DNA from: Struthio camelus
Taxonomy: Eukaryota > Chordata > Aves > Struthioniformes > Struthionidae
Direction: 5' to 3'
Length of the DNA stretch: 64,000 bases
Assembly (NCBI RefSeq): GCF_040807025.1
Contig: NC_090951.1
Span: 4,836,001-4,900,000 of the forward strand
The position numbers and the translations under genes are program-made. Below, piece after piece: positions 1 to 10,749 of this stretch (positions are counted from its first letter, which is position 1; each line of letters opens with the position of its first letter). The notes below the pieces were generated by a model. The model was not told the origin of the DNA. It did no database searches and saw only the letters and a list, made by a program, of their open reading frames with translations.

Positions 1-1766
1 GCACACTCGATAACCTACAGTGTCTTCCCCAAGGAGATGACTCTGGCTTTGCCTTCCTCAGTGTGACACTGACCTAAGTCTGCAGAACAAACATGGTTCA
101 ATTCTGCAATGCCCTGAGTGCTCAGCATCCACAATTCCATGTGAAGACTGTAGATAATCAGTAACTTGGAAGATCAGTCTCTTAGTCTATATTTTTTTCG
201 GCAAAGAAGTAGACAGAGTTAATTAACAGGATAAAACTGTAAAGACACAGGCTTATCAGTCCTCAGGTAAAACCATCAGATAAGCTCATTGTACTATATA
301 TACCCTGGCGAACCACTCCAGCGATTCCCTGGTTTGACTAATTAGGCTCAAAATGCAGAGACTGCAAAAACAGCATCCAATTTTTTCTATTTATTGTTAA
401 AATTTAAATTTAAAGCTGCAAGTAAACTAGCCTGCAGCCCAAAAGTTATTCTTGTTCCTCTTGCACAGAAAAACTACTACAGAACTAAATATATTATTTA
501 AGATGCACTGAATAGCCTTTACTTAATATGGAAGTGTGAATAAGGCTGTATGCTCAAGGCCAAAGCTGAAAAGCAGTCTGGCTACATCTCCAAAAACAAC
601 AAACCTTTATTGAAGGGAGTTAGACTCTATTTTGACCAGCATCCTTGAGTGCTCTGCAGCAACACCATGTCTGCAATATCAACTTAATGCTAATGTTTAT
701 GGATAAAACACTGATATGTCTCTTGATGAATTAATACATTTCTTTATGACTAATAGGCAATTCCCCTCCCTGCAGTACAATGCACAAAACAACTTGTTTT
801 GTCTCTGCTCCGAAGGTGCGTCATCGGGAAATGCAGAGATATAAGACAAAGGAAGATTACCTCCAGTGATCCTGGAAACAAGTTTCATACCTCACTGGTT
901 CCTTGCAACTCGTAAGTCAGGATGAGCAGAGCCACTCAAGTACCTCTGAAAGCAGCCCATCAGGTTTTCTAACAGATATAGCGATTTGTATTAAAGGAGA
1001 CAAGCATCAAGAGCAGCCACCTATACTACAGCCAGACCCAGTAAAGTACAAATCATTTTACTGGCATCACTGCCTGAAGAAAAAACTCAATTTCCACTAA
1101 GAATTCTTATTTTCCTACACAGCAAAAATCCCTTTGCAACAGAAACTTTCAACCAATGCTCCTATTAATTAACCGATTGAAAAATCCAATCACATCTAAT
1201 TAGCACTACAAAATTACTCCTCGTGTCTGCGGCAAGCTTTTTCCTTTCTGGAACCTTTAATGAGATGCCCTCTGGAATGCTTATAATTAAAGGAGAAAAT
1301 GGACTTCAAGTTTCCAAAAGCAAAGGTTTTTTTAAGCATTGTAGGCCATAAAATGTCAATATTTGTGAGAAGAAAGTATTTCATTTTGGTGCACGGTCCA
1401 AACTGCAAATAACTATGATGAAAGATTCAACATCTATATATATTTACCTTAACCTGTACAGTGCTGGGCATCCACAAAGCTCCCTCCCTTCCACTGAGGC
1501 CAAACCCTGTGATCCTTTACAGAGAAATGTGCTGGTATTTGTTGCTGAGGGTCACGGCCAGACCTGAAACTGGCAGTGAAACAGGAGAGGACTATCAGAG
1601 AGGTAGCTACCTCTAGAATTGCTCAGAGGAGCCTGGGGCTGCACTAACTTGTCTTAGCAGAGCACGGCCCTTTCCCTCCTCTCCATACTGCCCTAACTTC
1701 AGTAGCAGTGAGACAAGGCACAGCTCAGACAGCTTGACACTAACAAAGACTTGCTCTTCTCAACAG
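1..1766. other. AT-rich flank without a recognised gene
   Basis: No long frame and no family I recognise. A short + strand segment at 230-266 is open and is followed by a good donor (CAG|GTAAAA), but its acceptor is poor, so I do not call it an exon. By remembered synteny the 3' end of CDH13 could lie nearby. Nothing here reads as cadherin sequence. Confidence 0.4.
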
Positions 1767-1840
1767 GAATTCCTCCTGGTCCTTCCATGGCAGCCAAATG
1801 AAACTGGATTCTTCAGCCCTGATTCTTCTGTCCTGTGCAG
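1767..1840 (+). CDS. Candidate internal exon, unknown gene
   Basis: The segment is bounded by a pyrimidine-rich acceptor (CTTGCTCTTCTCAACAG|) and a usable donor (GCAG|GTAGAA). Two frames are open over its 74 bases. Frame 1 begins EFLLVLPWQPNETGF and ends in phase 2, which fits the candidate exon at 5311-5413. The second frame begins NSSWSFHGSQ. Two open frames in 74 bases is weak evidence for coding. I do not recognise the product. It could be a noncoding exon or a chance pairing of splice-like signals. Confidence 0.25.
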
Positions 1841-4800
1841 GTAGAACCTGTCTGCATGCCCATCAGAAGTAATGCGATTCTGCATTCAATGGTCCTCACA
1901 AAACCCTTCTTAAGGCAGAGTTAGAGTTGCAAACTGCAGTTTTAAAGTAGTCTCTTTCTGAGCTCTACTCTTCCTGCCTCAAAAAGTTCCTTCCATCCTA
2001 GAATGTCTTTCTGTATTAGAGAGAATTAAGTTACCTCTCTCATCTTGCAGTCTCTCGCCATGCTCACTTTAAATGGCCCCATATGTAAAATATCAGAACT
2101 CAAATAGTTTTAGAAAGTTATTAAACTTTCTTTGCTCTTGTACAATCAAGCACTTCCCTTGACAAACTTAATTATTATATTTAATGGATCTCTGCCAAGT
2201 GAGTTGTACACATGCTGACCCCTCACTCTTTTACCAACATCTCCAAACACTAAGCCTAGCAGAGGGTAGGTGGATAGGTGGATACGTGGTAGGTTTAGAT
2301 TTCCTGCAGGTCAAGGTGCAGGCTGTGAAGGAAACCTAGGTGCTTCCTTTTGATTCCTACTGATACTGCCATTGCACATTACCACATAGAACAGGTTTCT
2401 ATCTTTTCAGAATCTTACTTTCTTACACTAGCTATCACCAAAGTGACCTTCCAAAAGGTTTTGAAGATACTGCAGGGAACTTTGTATCTGCAAACAGCTA
2501 ACAGAGGTCAGATGTGACTTCTACTCCCCAAAGAGGAAGAGGAGACACTCTCATGAAGTGGTTGTTCTGAAAGCTAACATGCTTATGGTTACCCCAGTCA
2601 TGCCTGTGCAAATTTCTCTTTTACTTCTGTTGCACGATAATATGAAACAAAATTTGTTCCAGTTGAGCAAAGCTTTTGACCTGAAATGAGCTTTAAAAAG
2701 ACATTAAAAAAAAACTAGCAATATCTAAAAAAATAAATGAATATAAAATACTAAAAGTTTTTAAGTTTTCTTTTCAATATAAATATATATTCACAAGATA
2801 CTTCTATCAGCTCATTCCTACTCCTAATCCTTGGGAGAACATGCCCCTAGTGCTTCATTGGATTATAATTTGTGTGCCTTGTGTAGCCCAGTCAGAAAAG
2901 CTGAAGTATATTTTCTCCGAAACACAACGGCTTCCTGTCCTCGCTTTCTGGGCAATGGGACTTTCTTCTCTTAAGAGGGGGAACAAAACGGTCTTAGTCG
3001 AGGGATTCCCTACTTAAGGGTACCATGGACAGAAATGTGGGACTGCTGTTAGATTGGCCATAACTGAGAAGAAGGTTCTTGGATCTGCTATTACGTTGCC
3101 ACACGAACCTCTGCCTCAATTCTTCTTTTATAAAGTAGAGATGACATTTACTGTCCTTGAAGCATTTCTGCAAAGTTAGAAAAGCTTCCAGCACGCTTTG
3201 AAACACTTGGATGGAATTCATTGTAGAAGAACAGCATTTGCAGAAGCTTCTTTTCTTGTATCTGGGAAGAGATAAACACCACCTTGTGAGGTATTTGGTC
3301 CCTAGCTTCTCAAAGTTCCTATTTTATTCTAAATTAAGCTATTACTGAACTTATATTGAACTTAAATCTCTGTTTGTGGGGGGACTTTCATCGCTCGGTT
3401 TATTTTGAACAACTTCTGAAAGACCTGAGTGACTGAAGGTGCCATCCTGTCCTCACAGGGGATTTAGCCTCTGCTGCATGTAGAAGAACACTTTGCACCT
3501 TTGTTTTACACTAGGGTTTTCCATGCACAGCTTTATGGTCTACTTGTATCACTGGCTAAATACTCAGTGGAGACACGCTTAAGACTAAGCTGGCCTAGTA
3601 GTCTCAAAGGGGTAACGGTTCATCCAGCAAAGGCTGAAAGGAGATATGCACTCATCCAGCCTCTACCGATTCTAGACACATAAGGGACATTTTGTTTATA
3701 AGCTCATCACTAACTAAAAGGGGAAAACGTATCAAATCCCATCATTTATGCTATGTGGCTAGAGCAAGGATGGATTATTTTCTATTGAGAATTAAGGCAA
3801 AAAATGCCTTAGTAGTTCCTTTTTAGGCTTGACTCTTGACAACGAAAATATCAATGTTTAGGTGACTCTTCTACCACTAAAATGGCTGTTTTATATCTAT
3901 GACTTGTCCTTCTCCTTACGTAATTGGTACCACTAAAGGTAATAATGTATAATCTATTCTTTGCCCTTTTACAGACTAGTCTCTGAGCACAGTGGTTATA
4001 ACTTGTCCTGGCCCTAGAGATATCAGTAAGGAATGTGTTAACATTCCCATAGATTATAAAGCAGGTATTATTAGACCACTAATATTAGCATACATTGTCA
4101 TAGTTTGGCACTGTTTCTGATTGCTTTCTGCTGCTGAAAGCTTGGTGAATCCAAGGGAAGAATGATGTAACATCCTTCTCCTTCCAGCACCTTGGCAATA
4201 GTTTTGAAAGAGTTGTTTTGTCGTTGTTGACCACTAACAAGCCTTTCCCTCCTGAAAAATACGGCTTACAAAAGCTTTTCCTCTCTCAGTCACAAAAGGG
4301 CTCAGTAGCAATGCTAAGGAGATAGTGCTCTGAAATACCTGTGTGCAAGAATGAAGTGAAGGGAGGCGAGGAATGGCAAAAGCCATTTGTTTTAGTTTCT
4401 GAAGCATAATCTGAAAAAAAGCACACTGAATTATCCCTGTTTTGCTACAAATCACTTTCCTATTTATTCTAGTCCTAGTTTTGCTGGTCCCATAATTTTT
4501 GATATATCCAGTTAAATATCATTCACATGAATCATGCTACTGAGCATTTACTTTTCCCTTGGCAGTTGCTAAGTGCCGTTCTTCGTTTAATAAGTCCCAA
4601 CCTCGTGTATGTTTGACAGTCTCTAAGGAGTGTTCTTCCTCTGAAAGTAGTAACTGAGTTCTGTTTGTTACATTTTTATATTTTCTCAAGAATTTCTGCC
4701 ACGAGCCACTCAGGCTGCAATCGAGATATTAACATTTAATTCTCCAGATTTTATTGTAATTCCTTTGACTTGAATACCAAAAAATTTATTTGTGATTTTA

Positions 4801-4990
4801 AATGCTGAGGCAGTACCTTAAGCTTCATAAACTGAGCACACTCAAATGAGGGAACAGGCAAGAATGGCTGCAGTAGTTTGAGTGGACGGTCATTATATGA
4901 ATAACATTCAGAGCCATTGCAAGTCATTGGGGAGCCAAAATAAGATCTGATAGTCAAAGTAATTAAAGTATAATTGCTATTTATTGCTTT
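1841..4990. other. Noncoding stretch
   Basis: AT-rich sequence with no recognised gene. A small imperfect GGTGGATA-type repeat sits near 2265-2292. A 64-base + strand segment at 3227-3290 is open (EQHLQKLLFLYLGRD) with a donor GAG|GTATTT, but its acceptor has a poor pyrimidine tract. I list it only as a possibility. Confidence 0.4.
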
Positions 4991-5266
4991 CACAGAATCA
5001 CAGAACGGTTTAGGTTGGAAGGGACCTCTGGAGATCATCTAGTCCAACCTCCCTGCTCAAGCAGGGCCCTCTAGAGCATATTGCCCAGGATCACATCCAG
5101 ACGGGTTTTGAATATCTCCAGGGAAGGAGACTCCACCACCTCTCTGGGCAACCTGTTCCAATGCTCTGTCACCCTCACAGTAAAGAAGTTTTTTCTCAGC
5201 TTTAGATGGAACTTCCTGTGGTTCAGTTTCTGCCCATTCATGTATTCTGCTTTACAGAACACATAA
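4991..5266 (-). repeat. CR1 LINE 3' end (ORF2 C-terminus)
   Basis: Read on the minus strand this is the classic avian CR1 tail: the WNRLPREVVESPSLEIFK C-terminal block of the ORF2 reverse transcriptase, then the GGTTGGACTAGATGATCTCC-type 3' region and a terminal TGATTCTGTGA-like end near 4991. The frame from about 5262 to 5071 has no stop, so this copy is fairly young or little decayed. It is 5'-truncated like most CR1 copies, starting close to the end of ORF2. It supports assignment to a bird or other sauropsid. Confidence 0.95.
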
Positions 5267-5305
5267 ACATAATAATATAATCTTTTCTCAATTATTAATA
5301 CTGAG

Positions 5306-5413
5306 CTAAGGCACCAGTTCTACCAGGAACGTGGTCCTCTGCATTTTAAACAAGATGTAATTCTAAGACCACAACTGCCTGAGGTCATTAAAGAAGCCAC
5401 AACGCTGTTTTTG
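5306..5413 (+). CDS. Candidate internal exon, unknown gene
   Basis: The + frame is open across the segment (and back to about 5273) and contains ERGPLHFKQDVILRPQ followed by LPEVIKEATTLFL. It stops at a good donor (TTG|GTAAGAAC) in phase 0. The start is unclear: the AG at 5304-5305 gives a phase 0 entry, and the AG at 5309-5310 gives a one-base entry that fits the phase 2 end of the 1767-1840 candidate. The segment lies just 3' of a CR1 copy but is not CR1. The product is unrecognised. The phase 0 exit fits the entry of the frame at 7084-7206. Confidence 0.35.
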
Positions 5414-7083
5414 GTAAGAACAGAGTAGACGCAGGTGTCCTTGCAAAAATTGCCTTTGGGAAATTTTATCTTAACTTATCTTTTTATTTCATTAGATGCC
5501 TCCCAATCCCTGTTTCATGATTACAGGAAAAGAGGTCTAATAGCAAATATACAATTAATTCTGCAGTATTAACTACTTAAAGTAATTTTGTCTTTAACTG
5601 GCACAAAAAAAAAAAAAAGCTGCTAAATTAACAGCCTTTCTTTAAGTGGTTACTTGATGAGAATTATTTTGAGCCTTATCTTACATCACTAAAGTAAATA
5701 GGAATTGAACTACATCTACAGATGCCAGTACCCGAAATCCCTATCAGGTTTTCACATAGGGAAAGTTCATTTTCAGTTCTTTGGAAAACTGAAAATGTGC
5801 CTGCTTTAATGCAAAGCCTGATCATGACTTACTGCTACTTGAGGATCAATCATTTTGCACTGGAATTACATGTCCCCATATTTCAAATGAATTCATTAAC
5901 TGTTTTTAAATCAATCTTTTTAAATTCCTTTGATTTTAAGGAACATAACAGCCTCTTTGTAAATTCTAAAAGTCCTCCTTCTCTGTACACTTTTAATTAA
6001 GACTTTATCATTAAAAAGCTAGCAAGAGAATTCAGCCTTCTACAGCTCCATTCATTTTAGTAATCTCCGAGCATTACTGTGAAGGATCATTAATCCTACC
6101 ACTCCTCCTGGCACAGCATTTTCTCTCAGGCCAGTCTTACAAAGAAAAGGACACAACCCCCCTGAAACTTTAAGTTAGCCATTGTTTACCTATGCCATGC
6201 TAGGAAGTAAATGAATAATGACAATGTTTTATCCTGCCATTAAAGAAAAAATCTTAAAAGTTCTAAGAAGTATGCAGCCGCTCAACATTTTTTTTTAAAT
6301 TTTAATGGCCCAAGGACCCATTATGTAGTTTGATCTGACTCCCTGCATAACAGGAAAGATGGTTACATCAGTTTTGCAGACAGGCATTTTAAGCAATATG
6401 TCAAAGGCATCTAGCGTTTGTCTATACCCTAAAATGGAACATGGTGTAGCAATGCTTGAGTTAGAAGAGGCATGAGCTGAATCAATACAGTTCCATATCT
6501 GGACTTGCCACACTTGGTAGCAGCATGATCATATTTACAAAGTGCTGAAGCCAAACAAATAAGGCTGAATTCTCCATGTCAAGCTGCAACAACTTCATCT
6601 AGGAAAAAAAAGCTGCAGAATGAGGCCAGTCCCTATTTTCTCCTGTTAAACAATGGAAAAGTAAGAAAGGCATGTGCATTGTCATCCACTGTTGTGGGTG
6701 GGTAGAGGACCTTGGGCCATATGAATCTCCTGGCAGGCATCTAGCTCATATCTGTAGCCTTGACACCCCTGTCTAGCGACTAGAAGAGACAGAAATGGTC
6801 TGTCCAACGGCTTGAGGCATCAGCTCATTTTCTGGCAGCTACCCTCCTTTCTAGACTACTCAGGGAGCTGCAAATACTGAGAAGATAACCAGATATAGCA
6901 ATATACTTTTACCAGTAGAGAGCACCCTCAGCTCAGAGCAAGAAGACACAAGTGCACAAGCCAGACCTCTCCTGCTCTGCATCTGCCTCTCCCCACTGCC
7001 ATGGCTTCTTGGCCACCCCGAGCAGCACGTGGGGCACACAGGAGAGGAACCATGGCAGTGAGCACCACGTTGTCTCCCTGTAG
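5414..7083. other. Noncoding stretch
   Basis: AT-rich sequence with homopolymer runs and no recognised gene. A GTAAGAAAG donor-like site near 6661 has no convincing acceptor upstream. Confidence 0.4.
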
Positions 7084-7206
7084 TCCTATGCTCAAAGGGC
7101 ACAGGGGAAGATATGGTCTCCAGATTTGCTACGCCACATCCTTCAGGGTCTGAAGCCAGGGAACAGCCACAGTCCGACCCCGTGGGCACCACCATCTGCC
7201 CCCTGA
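7084..7206 (+). CDS. Candidate terminal exon, unknown gene
   Basis: A strong acceptor (GTTGTCTCCCTGTAG|) opens a locally GC-rich segment. Entered in phase 0, the frame runs 40 codons (for example KIWSPDLLRHILQGLK) to TGA at 7204-7206. Phase 0 is what the 5306-5413 candidate would deliver. A different frame of the same segment stays open to a strong donor at 7223 (CAG|GTGAGT), so it may instead be an internal or noncoding exon ending there. High GC inflates open frames on both strands here. The product is unrecognised. Confidence 0.27.
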   Translation, partial: SYAQRAQGKIWSPDLLRHILQGLKPGNSHSPTPWAPPSAP

Positions 7207-7392
7207 CTCATGTCAGCATTCAGGTGAGTTGAAAAATTTGCACTAAGATGTGCTCTTCGAGACCAGATATAAGGACCTTTTTGAAGTGATAGGTTATGTG
7301 CTTCAAGTAACAGTCAAAAAACCAGCCATCTTTTGTAAACATATCAAACAAATAAATAGGAGTTAATTTCTTAGCTCTTCTCAAAACTGAAA

Positions 7393-7584
7393 GCTGTATT
7401 TACTTTTCAACAGACAAAAAACTTTCCCCAAACTGGCACTAAATAGTTCTTACACTACTACCACAGCGTTCCAAAAGGCAGCATTTCACAGACCTAGAAG
7501 CTATGTTTACTTTTCAACAGACAACAAAATTTCCCCAAATTGACACTAAATTGTTCTTATATGACTACTGCAGTTCCAAAAGGC
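7393..7584. repeat. Local imperfect direct duplication of about 85 bp
   Basis: Two copies (about 7393-7480 and 7500-7584) share TTTACTTTTCAACAGACAA, then a TTTCCCCAAA block, CACTAAAT, GTTCTTA and GTTCCAAAAGGCA in the same order. They are separated by about 20 bases. The divergence suggests an old segmental slip or two copies of an old repeat. Confidence 0.75.
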
Positions 7585-8428
7585 ACATTAATAATGCAAA
7601 TACACAGCAGCTCACATTTGCTGCTCGTTAGGGGATAAGGCAGAGCTTTCGGCTTTCAGCAGAAATGAGCCATCTGAGAACCATCTACCGCTAACGGAGA
7701 CCGTTCTTCATCTACAAATTCATATTCAACGTTTTTGTTAACTGCAGTTGAGATCATACCTCAGTACTATCATGCCATACAAACATCAACTCATTTCACT
7801 AAAGAAAGTTATAAATGGATAGGTTTGGGTCTAAAAAGCCTATAAACCTCCCCCGAGGACATCTATCCTGCACCCATCCCCACTGCAAAAGCCTCCCCCA
7901 CGAAGCTTTGCAGTATTTTACGGACTACGTCATTAATCTGTGGCAGAGGGGAATTTAGGCTAATGCACGCAACTCCGTTATTTGTGCTTTCTGTCATGAA
8001 GGCAGCAATATATTTATTTTCGTCATCAACCCACTTATGTAACATTTCTGGCTTTCACTGCTAATCCGTAACGGTTCCCCAGTGAACACAGATTACCTGC
8101 GAACACTCGCTAACCGGGCTTAACTGCTCGTTTACGTTTTCCTTTTACGTTAGGCAGGAAAGAGGGTAAAAGCCTCGCCAGAGAGGCCCATATGCGAGGC
8201 TACAAAAATACACTTGTAATCTCTGCAAAGTTGTAAAGTCATTTTTAAGAGCATCAGCAAAACTACTAAATCTCCGCACGACAAAAGCCTTTCCTCTAAG
8301 CACGAGGAAAACCCGCGGGATTACGCTCAAGCTTAACGCTCGGGCAACGAGAGGCCTTTAACGCCCTCGCGGCCCAGCCGGCCTCGGGCCGCGGCGTTGC
8401 CGCCGCGCGTCACTTCCGGGCGGCCCGG

Positions 8429-8447
8429 ACTACGTTTCCCAGAATGC
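8429..8447 (+). promoter_or_regulatory. ZNF143/THAP11-type site
   Basis: ACTACGTTTCCCAGAATGC closely matches the long ACTACAATTCCCAGAATGC element found near transcription starts and bound by ZNF143 (Staf) and THAP11. It lies about 150 bases upstream of the HSBP1 ATG, a usual position for this element. Confidence 0.8.
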
Positions 8448-8459
8448 CCCAGGGACTCT

Positions 8460-8469
8460 TCTCGCGAGA
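8460..8469. promoter_or_regulatory. BANP-type TCTCGCGAGA element
   Basis: A perfect 10-base palindrome TCTCGCGAGA, the CG-containing element bound by BANP when unmethylated and associated with strong CpG-island promoters. It sits 13 bases downstream of the ZNF143-type site and upstream of two ETS sites. Confidence 0.8.
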
Positions 8470-8578
8470 GCTCGCGGCGGAAGTGACGACAGCGGCCCGG
8501 AAGTGCCGCTGCCTTGGAGACGGGAGCTGGGCCCTCGAGCGCCCGCCGAGCCGCTGCAGCCGCCGCGCCCCGGAGACC

Positions 8579-9631
8579 ATGGCCGAGACCGACCCCAAGA
8601 CCGTGCAGGACCTCACCGCCGTGGTGAGGCCGCCGCGCCCGAGCCCCGCCGCGGAGGGCCGGGGGGGTCGCGGAGCCCCGCCGCGGAGGGGCGGGCGGGT
8701 CGGCCGAGGCCTGCTCGAGGAGCGCTAGGGCTGGGCCTCGCCCCGGGCCGGCCGCCGGGGGCTTCCTCCCTTCCAGCCCCGCTGGAAATCGCCTTGGCCG
8801 CAGGGTTGTGTCCGCTGGAGCGTGCGCGGCCAGAGCAGCTCGGATCCGCCTCTGTGTGTGCGGAGAGGTTGCAAGGAGGGGTTATCGGGGGCGGGGGGCG
8901 GGTGCGAGCAAGGGTTTGGGAGTGCAGAGAGAAAGGCTTGTCTTTTCTCAGGTTGTTATTTTGATACTGAAAAGAGCGTCAGCGCGTGATTAACGTAGCT
9001 CGCTGGAAGCAACTGCTGTGGGTGTAGCTCTGGTTGTGGCACTCGGGCATTTTCTAGAACACTAAAATTGTTTACTGTGAGCCTCAGTTCTCTTGTTCAT
9101 GATATGATAGTTAAATTGGGAAATAAACCATAGAGTTTTTCATTGTTGAGCTCAACCATGAAACAAAACTTTATGCTTGCCTTGTTTCATATTCTAATAA
9201 AATGAGATTAAATACAGTAATAATTCCTTCAATGCGAAAAAAAAAAAACCAGACTTTTTTTTCTTTCTATCAGGTGCAGACATTGCTTCAGCAAATGCAG
9301 GACAAATTTCAAACCATGTCTGACCAAATCATTGGAAGAAATATCCTTTTTTAAAGTCAGATAGCTATTATACCCTATGGATGCACAAGAATTCTTATGT
9401 ATGTTTGAAGTGGGATTTGCAAGACATTGAAAGTGAGCGTAAGAGTTTGAGCAAAGCCATAATCAAAAAAAAAAAAAAAAGCTTGCAGTCATATTCCTTA
9501 ACTCCAGTTAACTTGATGACATGAGCTGTCGCATAGATGACCTGGAGAAAAACATAGCAGACCTCATGACACAAGCAGGAGTGGAAGAATTAGAAGGCGA
9601 AAACAAGGCCCCTGCTACTAACAAGAGTTAA
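8579..9631 (+). CDS. HSBP1: Heat shock factor binding protein 1 (spliced)
   Basis: HSBP1 is a small nuclear coiled-coil protein that binds the trimerisation region of HSF1 and dampens the heat shock response. The coding parts are 8579-8623, 9274-9340 and 9513-9631, giving 76 residues, the family's usual length. The sequence begins [15 protein letters not shown], continues [18 protein letters not shown] and ends in [11 protein letters not shown]. The middle is one long heptad-repeat helix. Intron 1 (8624-9273) is GT-AG. Intron 2 (9341-9512) is U12-type AT-AC. The stop TAA is at 9629-9631, and a donor follows directly at 9633, so the last exon should be untranslated. The start is fixed by homology and the ATG context GACCATGG. 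One position reads Cys (MSCRIDD) where I remember Ser in mammals. Confidence 0.97.
9341..9512 (+). other. U12-type AT-AC intron in HSBP1
   Basis: The intron starts ATATCCTTTT, an exact match to the U12 AT-AC donor consensus. It has TTCCTTAAC at 9494-9502, an exact match to the U12 branch-site consensus, about ten bases before a terminal AC. These boundaries are the only ones that restore the HSBP1 reading frame (GGAAGA A|TT GATGAC, giving G-R-I-D-D). Nearby GT or AG sites do not. At 172 bases it is short. It should be removed by the minor spliceosome, which would make HSBP1 splicing sensitive to minor-spliceosome defects. Confidence 0.95.
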
Positions 9632-10245
9632 AGTGAGACAGTTGTTTGTTAGTCTTGAAACAGATCCTCTCCTCACTTGAAATTATTGACTTTGAAGCAG
9701 ACAATATTTTGTCCTTTGACTTGTGAGGCAGTCTGAAATTTGAAATTCATGTGGAGTAGCTCTGTACTTTATGATACAAAAAACAGGATGCTGATCTGCT
9801 CTCTTCAGCCGTTCCTACTTCACCAATGATGTTTCCTTCACCAATAATGGATGAAAGTTCCCTTTTCTCCATTTCTAGTTAGTTAATGAGGAAATATAGT
9901 AGTTGTATTCACCTTCTGTTATTCACTTGCTCTGGTACTCTTAGTAAGATCTGAAATAATGACACAGGAAGGGGAAGAGATGAGAAGAACTTAGAACATC
10001 AGTAACAAAGTGAGCTGATCTTTTCTCCCTTCTCTCTGCGCATTTGAGTCTTCTGAAAAGGACCATAATCTCATGCATGTTTCCACCCTCTGCTCTGATT
10101 TTTATAGCTAGAAAGTTACTGTTGACTTGGTGCTACTCTTCCATCTTCAGCTGCATAGTGTAGACTCTAGCTCCCGATAAGCTCCTAAAGCCTCCAGAAC
10201 CTGCTGGTGCGCACAGGGGCTGATGAGTGAGTTACTATCAGTCAC

Positions 10246-10420
10246 CTCTAAACCTGGAACAGGTTGCCCAGAGAGGCTGTGGAGTCTCCTTTCCTGGAGA
10301 TATTCAAAACCCACCTGGCCACGATCCTGTGCTGTAGATGACCCTGCTTGAGCAGGGGGGTTGGACTAGGTGATCTCCAGAGGTCCCTTCCAACCTTGGC
10401 TGTTCTGTGATTCTCCTATG
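10246..10420 (+). repeat. CR1 LINE 3' end fragment
   Basis: Sense-orientation CR1 tail: a decayed WNRLPREAVESPFLEIFK block, a stop, then the GGTTGGACTAGGTGATCTCC region and a TGTTCTGTGATTCTCCTATG end. It lies in the last HSBP1 intron, just upstream of candidate exon P1. Confidence 0.93.
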
Positions 10421-10470
10421 TAAGTTAGGAACTTGCTGTGATTACATGACTCAGTTGTGTTACTGCACAG

Positions 10471-10574
10471 CAGCAGGTGCTGACTCCGACAATGAATATA
10501 CTAGAATGCTTAAACATAAGGCGAGGCATATTCTAAGGGAACTTGCCCTGGAAAAAGAAATCTTGTATAGAAAG
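10471..10574 (+). CDS. Gene P candidate exon 1
   Basis: Three CAG triplets in tandem (ending 10470, 10473 and 10476) form a NAGNAGNAG acceptor after TTGTGTTACTG. The donor is AAG|GTAAATG at 10575. One frame is open and reads ADSDNEYTRMLKHKAR, then HILRELALEKEILYRK, an amphipathic charged helix. It exits in phase 0, which fits the exon at 13126. An in-frame ATG at 10446-10448 could instead make this the first coding exon. It lies inside the last HSBP1 intron on the same strand. I do not recognise the protein. Confidence 0.45.
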
Positions 10575-10734
10575 GTAAATGTGGTGTTTGTTCTTACCAT
10601 GCAACTTCTTGATTGATAATGTCTCCCTGTATTGTTAGGCAAAAACATGAGAGAAGCAGATCTTTCATCTACTTGAAAAGCAGCAGGTAAAAGTCTAGCA
10701 CAGCAACATGTAAATGAATTTAAGTGACCAAGTA

Positions 10735-10749
10735 ACACACACACACACA
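10735..10749 (+). repeat. Short (AC)n microsatellite
   Basis: Seven AC units in the last HSBP1 intron. Confidence 0.9.

Larger units (their letters stand above)
8411..8506. promoter_or_regulatory. Cluster of three ETS (GABP/NRF2-type) sites
   Basis: CACTTCCGGG at 8411-8420, GCGGAAGTGA at 8477-8486 and CCGGAAGTGC at 8497-8506 match the ETS core C/A-GGAA-G on alternating strands. Clusters of this type are typical of TATA-less housekeeping promoters bound by GABP. The middle site runs into TGACG, a CREB/ATF half site. Confidence 0.7.
8340..8960. promoter_or_regulatory. CpG-island promoter of HSBP1
   Basis: GC content and CpG density rise sharply here against an AT-rich surround. There is no TATA box near the expected start. 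Transcription probably begins within roughly 8490-8560, just upstream of the HSBP1 ATG at 8579. The island carries a compact set of housekeeping-promoter motifs in 8411-8506. It could also fire toward the minus strand, but I see no minus-strand gene start next to it. Confidence 0.9.

Noticed and set aside
6860..7195. 111-codon minus-strand frame
   Set aside because: It overlaps a GC-rich segment open on both strands. The peptide is compositionally odd (Cys/Ser/Gly/Pro) and has no start context or splice support.
8503..8964. 153-codon + frame over the CpG island
   Set aside because: An Arg/Pro/Gly-rich CpG-island artefact overlapping HSBP1 exon 1 in another frame.
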